This document shows, piece after piece, positions 1 to 4,197 of a stretch of DNA of 5,764 nucleotides. Source of the DNA: Deltaproteobacteria bacterium (GTDB lineage: Bacteria; Myxococcota; Myxococcia; Myxococcales; 40CM-4-68-19); contig VBLM01000482.1 in the NCBI GenBank assembly GCA_005879095.1, positions 1 to 5,764 on the forward strand, written 5' to 3'. Every line of letters begins with the position of its first letter. Within the stretch, counting starts at the first letter, position 1. The notes beneath the pieces are model-generated. The model had not been told where the DNA came from and did not search any database. It saw only the letters and a list, made by a program, of their open reading frames with translations. The position numbers and the translations under genes were made by a program.

Positions 1-1
1 C

Positions 2-1090
2 GCCGCTGGCGCGGTGGCGCCGTCCGAATGGCTCGATCGCGTCCATCCCGAAGATCGCGGGGCGGTGGACGCCGACCTCCGCGCGCACCTGGACGGCGAT
101 TCACCCCGCTTCGAGAGCGAGCACCGCCTCCGCGGCACCGACGGAGGCTGGCGCCGGGTCCTCGCGCGCGGCCGCGCGACGCGCGACGCAGCGGGAAAGG
201 CGATCCGCTTCTGCGGCTCTCTGATGGAGCTCGCGGAAGCGGAGCCGTCGATCGCGCCCGTCACCACCACGCCGGTTCCTTCGCGCGACGTCGCATACCC
301 GAAGACCGCGCCGGACCAGCCTGCGGCGCATTCGGATCTTTTGCACGCCCTCGTGCTCAAGCAGCTGCGGGTGGAGTACCAGCCCGTCATCGACATCGCC
401 ACCGGGCAGATCCAGGGACTGGAGGCGCTCCTGCGCTGGGCCCACCCGGCGCACGGCGTGCTGGCAGCGGCGGCGTTCGTACCGTTCGCGGAGGAGAGCG
501 GCCTGATCGTGCCGATCGGCCGCTGGCTGCTGGAGGAGGCCGCCCGCGATTTCCGGCGCTGCGTCCACTTCGTGGCGGGGCTCAAACTACACATCAACGT
601 CTCGCAGCGGCAGCTGGAGCATGCCGGCCTCCTCGAGGACTTCGACGGCGTGTTCGCCCACCGCGGCATCGAGCCGCAGGCGGTGGTGCTCGAAATCGCC
701 GAGGGCGTCCTGCAGGACGATCGGCACGGTCCGCGCATCGCCGAGTTGCACGCCCGCGGGTTCGGCCTCGCGGTGGACGACTTCGGCACCGGCACCTGCA
801 CCCCCGAGTCGCTCTTCCGGTTCCCGTTCGACTCGCTGAAGATCGATCGCACGCTTCTCGGCGCCGCGCCCTCGTCCGAGGCGCGACGGCTCGTCCGCAG
901 CATCGTTGCGCTGGCGCGCGAGTCGAATGCCCAGACCATCGCCCTTGGCGTGGAGACCGCGGAGCAGCTCGCATTCCTGCGCGAGCTGGGGTGCCCCGCC
1001 GCGCAGGGGTTCTACCTGTCGCCGCCGGTGAGCGCGGAGGAGGCGCGCGCGCTGCTCGCGCGCAGCACGTACCCGGCCCGCACGGCCTGA
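2..1090 (+). CDS. PAS-EAL protein, probable c-di-GMP phosphodiesterase (5' end cut off)
   Basis: The reading frame is open to the left edge, so the true N-terminus lies outside; the GTG at 14 is probably internal. The first ~75 residues match the C-terminal half of a PAS_3-type sensor fold (a W-x-DRVHPEDR motif, then E-x-RLRGTDGGWR). A Pro/Thr-rich linker (about nt 240-330) leads straight into an EAL domain (about nt 335-1065) with no GGDEF between them. All residues known to bind metal or drive catalysis in EAL phosphodiesterases are present: E of EAL (422-424), N of INVS (596-598), both E of EIAE (692-694, 701-703), the DD pair (776-781), K of LKIDR (839-841), E of GVET (953-955) and Q of QGFYL (1004-1006). 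It should therefore hydrolyse cyclic di-GMP to linear pGpG under PAS control, affecting motility or biofilm choice. Loop 6 after DDFGTG is atypical (TCTP in place of YSSL). The ligand of the PAS domain and any upstream domains cannot be judged. Confidence 0.93.
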   Translation, partial: AAGAVAPSEWLDRVHPEDRGAVDADLRAHLDGDSPRFESEHRLRGTDGGWRRVLARGRATRDAAGKAIRFCGSLMELAEAEPSIAPVTTTPVPSRDVAYPKTAPDQPAAHSDLLHALVLKQLRVEYQPVIDIATGQIQGLEALLRWAHPAHGVLAAAAFVPFAEESGLIVPIGRWLLEEAARDFRRCVHFVAGLKLHINVSQRQLEHAGLLEDFDGVFAHRGIEPQAVVLEIAEGVLQDDRHGPRIAELHARGFGLAVDDFGTGTCTPESLFRFPFDSLKIDRTLLGAAPSSEARRLVRSIVALARESNAQTIALGVETAEQLAFLRELGCPAAQGFYLSPPVSAEEARALLARSTYPARTA

Positions 1091-1100
1091 GCTGGAGTTC

Positions 1101-1304
1101 TCAACGGCGAGGTTTGTCCTTTGGTACGCCCTCCGCCACCGGTCCGTCCCGCCAGATCGCGTCCTTGTATTTCAGTCCCGCCTCTTCCTGCTTTTCCTCG
1201 CCTACCGGCCCCAGGTCGCCGGCGCTATCGAGCTTCGGCGGCTCCGGCTCCTTCGCAGGATCGTCTACCTTGATGCGGTCGTCCGGGCGCTTGATGGAAG
1301 CCAT
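1101..1304 (-). CDS. Small charged, proline-rich protein of unknown function (67 aa)
   Basis: I do not recognise a family. The start is ATG at 1304 on the minus strand because GGAGG sits 5 nt upstream (plus-strand 1310-1314); an in-frame extension to 1580 would run through that ribosome binding site, the intergenic region and most of the divergent gene. The product begins MASIKRPDDR. By hand count it has 16 acidic and 14 basic residues and 9 prolines out of 67, no cysteine, no signal peptide and no hydrophobic stretch. It is therefore probably a cytoplasmic, largely disordered protein; the only part with some hydrophobic and aromatic residues is AGLKYKDAIW near residues 42-51. Its stop codon is 10 bp from the stop of the convergent EAL gene, and it is divergent from the small lipoprotein gene at 1413, with 108 bp between the starts. 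The strong Shine-Dalgarno argues for a real gene despite the short length. Confidence 0.72.
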   Translation of the reverse strand: MASIKRPDDRIKVDDPAKEPEPPKLDSAGDLGPVGEEKQEEAGLKYKDAIWRDGPVAEGVPKDKPRR

Positions 1305-1309
1305 TGTTT

Positions 1310-1314
1310 CCTCC
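1310..1314 (-). promoter_or_regulatory. Strong Shine-Dalgarno that fixes the 67-aa gene start
   Basis: On the minus strand this reads GGAGG, followed by AAACA and then ATG, a near-ideal site and 5-nt spacing. It selects the ATG at 1304 over upstream in-frame starts. Confidence 0.8.
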
Positions 1315-1360
1315 GATCGAAAGTTCATTCCGCCGGGTCGCGGTGCAAACTGGCAAGGCA

Positions 1361-1383
1361 GGTCGCTCTCCGGGGAAGCGACC
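1361..1383. promoter_or_regulatory. Inverted repeat in the divergent intergenic region, candidate operator
   Basis: The arms GGTCGCT (1361-1367) and AGCGACC (1377-1383) are perfect 7-bp inverted repeats around a 9-nt centre that itself contains TCC..GGA, extending the symmetry with one unpaired base. It lies between the divergent starts at 1304 (-) and 1413 (+). Its centre is about 41 bp before the start codon at 1413, which would be near the -35 region if that transcript is leaderless. A dimeric regulator could bind here and affect both genes; an RNA hairpin is the alternative. No binding protein can be named from the sequence. Confidence 0.4.
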
Positions 1384-1400
1384 GGTGGGTCAACTTGCGC

Positions 1401-1406
1401 TACAAT
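1401..1406 (+). promoter_or_regulatory. TACAAT -10 element of a probable leaderless transcript (gene at 1413)
   Basis: TACAAT is one mismatch from the sigma-70 -10 consensus TATAAT. Exactly 6 nt separate it from the GTG at 1413, which places the expected transcription start on or next to the start codon. No Shine-Dalgarno is present between it and the start. A -35 hexamer at normal spacing is weak or absent (GCGACC at 1378-1383). Confidence 0.55.
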
Positions 1407-1412
1407 TCGTTT

Positions 1413-1667
1413 GTGACGCTCAGAGTCTTCGCCTTGTCCGTGCTCGTGGGCTGCGCTGCTCCACGGTCCAGTGGAACAATTCGAGTTGCCGCCACGCACT
1501 ATCAATCGATGACCGGCGTGAGGCTCGGCCACGGCGACGACGCCATGACGTGCAGCCGCGACACGGTGACGGGTAGTCACATTCTCCGCTGGTATTGCCT
1601 ATTCGAGGCGAACGGCCCCCAGTACGCGCTCCTGGTGCCGGTGCACCTGGACCTGCGCGTGCGATAG
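1413..1667 (+). CDS. Small predicted lipoprotein with a C-x14-C TGSHI motif (84 aa)
   Basis: The product starts MTLRVFALSVLVGCAAPR: one basic residue, a short hydrophobic stretch and a lipobox (LVGC, lipidated Cys14), so it is predicted to be processed by signal peptidase II and anchored in the envelope. The mature part is only about 70 residues. It holds two further cysteines, C47 and C62, bracketing DTVTGSHILRWY. From memory, small proteobacterial hypothetical proteins carry a similar cysteine-flanked TGS[R/N/H]I motif; the molecular role is not known to me. C47 and C62 could form a disulfide outside the cytoplasm. The GTG at 1413 is preferred over the in-frame TTG at 1395 because it gives a compact signal peptide and lies 6 nt after TACAAT. 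It has no Shine-Dalgarno. The hydrolase gene follows after 79 bp on the same strand. The lipobox makes this more than a random open frame, but the functional call is open. Confidence 0.68.
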   Translation: MTLRVFALSVLVGCAAPRSSGTIRVAATHYQSMTGVRLGHGDDAMTCSRDTVTGSHILRWYCLFEANGPQYALLVPVHLDLRVR

Positions 1668-1734
1668 GGGCGGCGTCGCCACTCACACATGACGCTTCCG
1701 CGGGGCGGCCCTTGCACGCAGTGTCCGCGGTGGT

Positions 1735-1739
1735 AGGAG
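1735..1739 (+). promoter_or_regulatory. Shine-Dalgarno of the hydrolase gene
   Basis: AGGAG is followed by 7 nt and then the ATG at 1747. An in-frame TGA at 1690-1692 closes the frame upstream, and this site supports the ATG as the start. Confidence 0.7.
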
Positions 1740-1746
1740 CGCACGC

Positions 1747-3528
1747 ATGTGCTCTCTCCTCCTGCTGGCCGTTCTCGCGCAGAGTTCGCTTCCGCCTGCC
1801 CACACCTTTGGTCCCGACACCAACCGCAAGGGCGTCTTCACCGGCGCGGGGATCACGCCGCTCGGTCTGAGCTGCAGCAGCGCGCCCGCCGAGACGGACT
1901 GCGCAGGCTTCCTCGCGAGCGACGTCGATCGCACCGTGCTCGACGTCACCGTCCGGATCCCCGCCGCGCCGGCCACGCCGCCGTATCCGCTGGTGGTCAA
2001 CCTGCACGGCTATGGCGGCAGCAAGACGAGCAAGTCCTCGTGGGACGATCAGATGGTGGCGCGCGGGTACGCCGTGTTGCGCTACTCGGCGCGCGGGTTC
2101 GGCAAGTCGTGGGGCCAGGTGAACCTCGCCGACCTGGGGCTCGAGCTGCGCGATTTGCGCAGCATGATCGGGCAGGTGGTCGACGATGCGCGCCTGCAGT
2201 TGGACCCCGACGCGGTCGCGGTGCTTGGCGCCTCCTACGGCGGCGGACAGGCGTGGCTGGCGGCGGTGCAGCCGGTGTTCGCGTCGCCCGCCGGCCAGCA
2301 GGTCCGCATCCGCACCATCGTTCCCATCGTGCCCTGGACCGACCTGCTCGCGGCGCTGCGCCCCAACGGCTCGCCGACGAATTCCATCGATGTCCCGGGA
2401 TCCTACAAGGCGAGCTACCTGGAGGGTTTCTTCTTCGGCGGCCTGCGCTTCGACCTTTCGCGCCCTTATCCCAACTACCCCAACTACCTCTTCACCTGGA
2501 ACGCTTACATCCTGCTCACCGAGCCGAACAACTACCCGCCCATCGGCGCACAGCTGGTCGACGGAATCGCCGGCTACCGCTCGATCTGGTGGCAGGATGC
2601 GTTCTTCCAGACGGTGACGGCGAATGCGCAGGCTGGCCTGCCACAGCTGCCGGTCTTCGAGTTGCAGGGGTTCACCGACGATCTTTTCCCGCCCCCGGAG
2701 GCGCTGCGCATGTATCGGGCGCTGCGCACGATCGATCCCAACTACCCGATCGCCGAGTACTTCGGAGACATCGGCCATCCGCGCGCGGCCAACAAGGGCG
2801 ACGAGGAGACGTACGCGCTCAATCGCGCTTTCGAGTGGCTCGACTTCTACTTGAAGGGGAGCGGAGCGCCGTCCGCGTCGTGCCACGACCCGGCGCCCCA
2901 GCTGCGCTGCGACGTGCTGGCGGCCGTGACCCGTCCGCCAAGCGTGCCCTTCAACGACGCCGACGTGCTGCGGGTGGATACCTTCGATCAGTTGGCGACG
3001 TCGTCGAAGACAGAAAGCTTCCCCGGCGATGCGGTGCTCACCTTCAACCCCGGGAATTTCGGCGGCTTTTTCTTCGACCCGTTCGTGTTCACCCTCTGCG
3101 AATCGCTCCAGCCCGGCTGCCCCGCGCCGGCGCCCGACGTCGTTCCCGGGGACGTCGCGGTCTACAGCGCTCCCGCGTCAGACTTCGCCGCCGGATCGTT
3201 CCTGGTCGCGGGTCAGCCCGAGGTGTCGTTCCAGGCGACCACCGAGGCGTACCGACTGCAGCTGGACGTGCGGCTCTCACAGGTGAAACCGACCGGAGAG
3301 GTGACGTTGATCACCCGCGGGACCACCACGCTGGATTCCGGCATTCCTCTCTTGCCGCTGGGCCGGCGTGCGGTGACCGTCACGACCTACGGGAACTTGA
3401 TGCAGATCGACCAGGGCGACACGCTGCGGCTCGAGATCACCAACGTGGACAGCCCCTACATCGCTCCCAGCCGCGTGCCGTCGGTTTCGCTGGTTTCCGA
3501 CGTTTCGCTGCAGATTCCGATCCGTTGA
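1747..3528 (+). CDS. Secreted CocE/NonD-family alpha/beta hydrolase (593 aa)
   Basis: The catalytic core is an alpha/beta hydrolase of the X-Pro dipeptidyl-peptidase (S15)/CocE type. It has an oxyanion-hole strand (VVNLHGYGG, about 83-91), a family-typical YSARGFGKSWG segment (about 113-123), a nucleophile elbow GASYGGG with Ser163, a candidate acid in GFTDDLFPP (Asp311 or Asp312) and His344 in DIGHPRA. Residues from about 400 to the end, rich in beta-strand-like stretches, fit the C-terminal jelly-roll domain of this family, and 593 aa is a usual length. The hydrophobic N-terminus (MCSLLLLAVLAQ, possible cleavage after Ala11) suggests export, although it lacks the usual basic residue. Three close cysteine pairs (C43/C52, C379/C388, C451/C458) would suit disulfides outside the cytoplasm. 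Members hydrolyse esters, amides or Xaa-Pro peptides; the substrate cannot be told here. Start ATG 1747 has AGGAG 7 nt upstream. It may be co-transcribed with the lipoprotein gene 79 bp upstream. Confidence 0.92.
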   Translation: MCSLLLLAVLAQSSLPPAHTFGPDTNRKGVFTGAGITPLGLSCSSAPAETDCAGFLASDVDRTVLDVTVRIPAAPATPPYPLVVNLHGYGGSKTSKSSWDDQMVARGYAVLRYSARGFGKSWGQVNLADLGLELRDLRSMIGQVVDDARLQLDPDAVAVLGASYGGGQAWLAAVQPVFASPAGQQVRIRTIVPIVPWTDLLAALRPNGSPTNSIDVPGSYKASYLEGFFFGGLRFDLSRPYPNYPNYLFTWNAYILLTEPNNYPPIGAQLVDGIAGYRSIWWQDAFFQTVTANAQAGLPQLPVFELQGFTDDLFPPPEALRMYRALRTIDPNYPIAEYFGDIGHPRAANKGDEETYALNRAFEWLDFYLKGSGAPSASCHDPAPQLRCDVLAAVTRPPSVPFNDADVLRVDTFDQLATSSKTESFPGDAVLTFNPGNFGGFFFDPFVFTLCESLQPGCPAPAPDVVPGDVAVYSAPASDFAAGSFLVAGQPEVSFQATTEAYRLQLDVRLSQVKPTGEVTLITRGTTTLDSGIPLLPLGRRAVTVTTYGNLMQIDQGDTLRLEITNVDSPYIAPSRVPSVSLVSDVSLQIPIR

Positions 3529-3540
3529 GCGACGCAACGG

Positions 3541-3557
3541 CCCGAGGGCTCCTCGGG
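3541..3557. repeat. Perfect 7-bp hairpin between the hydrolase and membrane protein genes
   Basis: CCCGAGG (3541-3547), loop GCT and CCTCGGG (3551-3557) form a perfect GC-rich stem-loop beginning 12 nt after the hydrolase stop codon and ending 1 nt before the TACAAT element of the next gene. There is no T-tract, so it is not a classical intrinsic terminator, though it could still act as a weak one or protect the mRNA 3' end. Its position in the spacer of the next promoter also allows an operator role. Confidence 0.5.
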
Positions 3558-3558
3558 G

Positions 3559-3564
3559 TACAAT
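3559..3564 (+). promoter_or_regulatory. TACAAT -10 element of a probable leaderless transcript (gene at 3571)
   Basis: The same hexamer and the same 6-nt distance to the start codon as at 1401-1406, with a similar following sequence (CCGATC here, TCGTTT there). No Shine-Dalgarno lies between it and the ATG. The expected transcription start coincides with the ATG. No good -35 hexamer is visible at 16-18 bp. Confidence 0.6.
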
Positions 3565-3570
3565 CCGATC

Positions 3571-4053
3571 ATGCCGACCATCGACTCGAAGCAGGCGCAG
3601 GAACTCGCATCCCTCGAAGAGGCAAAGGCGCTCATCCGCGGGCGCCGAGGGGCAGGCGGGACACCGGGCGGCGTGGGAACGTTCCTGCTCGGAGTCGGCC
3701 TCTCGGTTCTGGGAGGATACCTGGTGCTCAACCAGGTCCAGGTCTCCTCTTCGTTCACCTTCTTCGGCCTCTGGGGAGGGGGAAGGACCGCGGGCTTCGG
3801 TCTGACGATGCTGCCGCTCCTGATCGGCATCGGCGTGCTGTTCTTCGACGGCAAGAGCAAGGTGGGCTGGTTCCTGTCCGTGGGCGGCCTCCTCACCATC
3901 CTCGCGGCCGTCCTGATGAGCCTTTCGATCCACTGGGCCCAGACCTCGCTCTTCAACACGCTCCTGATGTTCGGCATGCTCGCTGCCGGTTTCGGCCTCG
4001 TCGCCCGCTCCTTGCGCGCGTATCCGGAAGTCGCTGAGTCCGAGGATAGCTGA
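3571..4053 (+). CDS. Four-helix membrane protein of unknown function (160 aa)
   Basis: I do not recognise a family. The first ~25 residues are charged and probably helical (SKQAQELASLEEAKALIRGRR), with no signal peptide, followed by a Gly-rich turn. Four hydrophobic segments, each long enough to span the membrane, follow at about residues 35-53, 75-92, 99-120 and 126-146, with a short acidic tail (EVAESEDS). The FFDGKSK stretch between segments 2 and 3 and the ARSLRAY after segment 4 are positively charged. With an even number of spans and a basic RGRR before the first one, both ends are predicted to be cytoplasmic. No catalytic or metal-binding motif is evident. The ATG at 3571 lacks a Shine-Dalgarno but is preceded by TACAAT, so the gene probably has its own promoter despite lying only 42 bp after the hydrolase stop. 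Codon use matches the neighbours. Confidence 0.82.
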   Translation: MPTIDSKQAQELASLEEAKALIRGRRGAGGTPGGVGTFLLGVGLSVLGGYLVLNQVQVSSSFTFFGLWGGGRTAGFGLTMLPLLIGIGVLFFDGKSKVGWFLSVGGLLTILAAVLMSLSIHWAQTSLFNTLLMFGMLAAGFGLVARSLRAYPEVAESEDS

Positions 4054-4118
4054 CGGTCGATGCTTTGCTGCGCTGAGGTCACACGCGGCTGATACCGACA
4101 TTGAGCGTTTCGCACCTA

Positions 4119-4130
4119 CCTGCGCGCAGG
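4119..4130. repeat. Perfect 12-bp palindrome upstream of the long lipoprotein gene
   Basis: CCTGCGCGCAGG is a perfect palindrome in the 144-bp gap between the membrane protein stop and the lipoprotein start (67 bp before the ATG at 4198). It could be an operator for a dimeric regulator; as RNA it would make only a tight, loop-poor hairpin. I could not identify a convincing -35/-10 pair around it. Confidence 0.35.
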
Positions 4131-4143
4131 AATGGGGCCCTGT

Positions 4144-4159
4144 CCGACCGCGAAGTCGG
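4144..4159 (+). repeat. Short stem-loop in the probable 5' leader of the lipoprotein gene
   Basis: CCGAC (4144-4148) and GTCGG (4155-4159) can pair around a CGCGAA loop, about 27 nt before the Shine-Dalgarno. With a 5-bp stem in GC-rich DNA this may be chance. The rest of the 4054-4197 gap shows no gene or clear promoter. Confidence 0.2.
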
Positions 4160-4186
4160 GGAAGTCGATCATGGTCCACATCTTCC

Positions 4187-4192
4187 AGGAGG
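4187..4192 (+). promoter_or_regulatory. Strong Shine-Dalgarno that fixes the lipoprotein start
   Basis: AGGAGG, a full six-base match, stands 5 nt before the ATG at 4198. It selects this ATG over an in-frame ATG at 4171, which lies upstream of the site. Confidence 0.85.
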
Positions 4193-4197
4193 CGTGC

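Noticed and set aside
1088..1103. Short inverted repeat joining the two convergent stop codons (TGAG...CTCA)
   Set aside because: Four-base arms arise simply because both genes end in TGA; too short to call a terminator.
28..1416. A 462-codon plus-strand frame overlapping the EAL gene and the 67-aa gene
   Set aside because: Arg/Pro/Gly-rich shadow of the EAL frame, which has complete catalytic motifs.
1698..1730. Two CCGCGG copies 27 bp apart before the hydrolase gene, able to pair as a hairpin
   Set aside because: A six-base all-GC palindrome is expected often in this DNA, the loop would be 21 nt, and no further signal supports an operator or terminator.
1420..2886. A 488-codon open frame on the minus strand opposite the small lipoprotein and the hydrolase
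   Set aside because: Antisense shadow: Arg/Val/Gly-rich translation with no motif, while the plus-strand hydrolase has a full catalytic triad.
1749..4037. A 762-codon open frame on the plus strand spanning the hydrolase and membrane protein genes
   Set aside because: It is a frame-shifted shadow of two well-supported genes: its translation is Arg/Ala/Gly-rich with no domain or signal, as expected from GC-rich DNA, and it crosses the stop and promoter between the real genes.
4101..4133. TTGAGC (4101-4106) and AGGAAT (4128-4133) as a promoter for the lipoprotein gene
   Set aside because: The spacer is 21 bp and both hexamers are poor matches, so I do not call it.
3277..4179. A 300-codon minus-strand frame opposite the membrane protein
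   Set aside because: Composition is shadow-like (Glu/Arg/His-rich), and the plus strand encodes four clear hydrophobic segments with a promoter-like element at the start.
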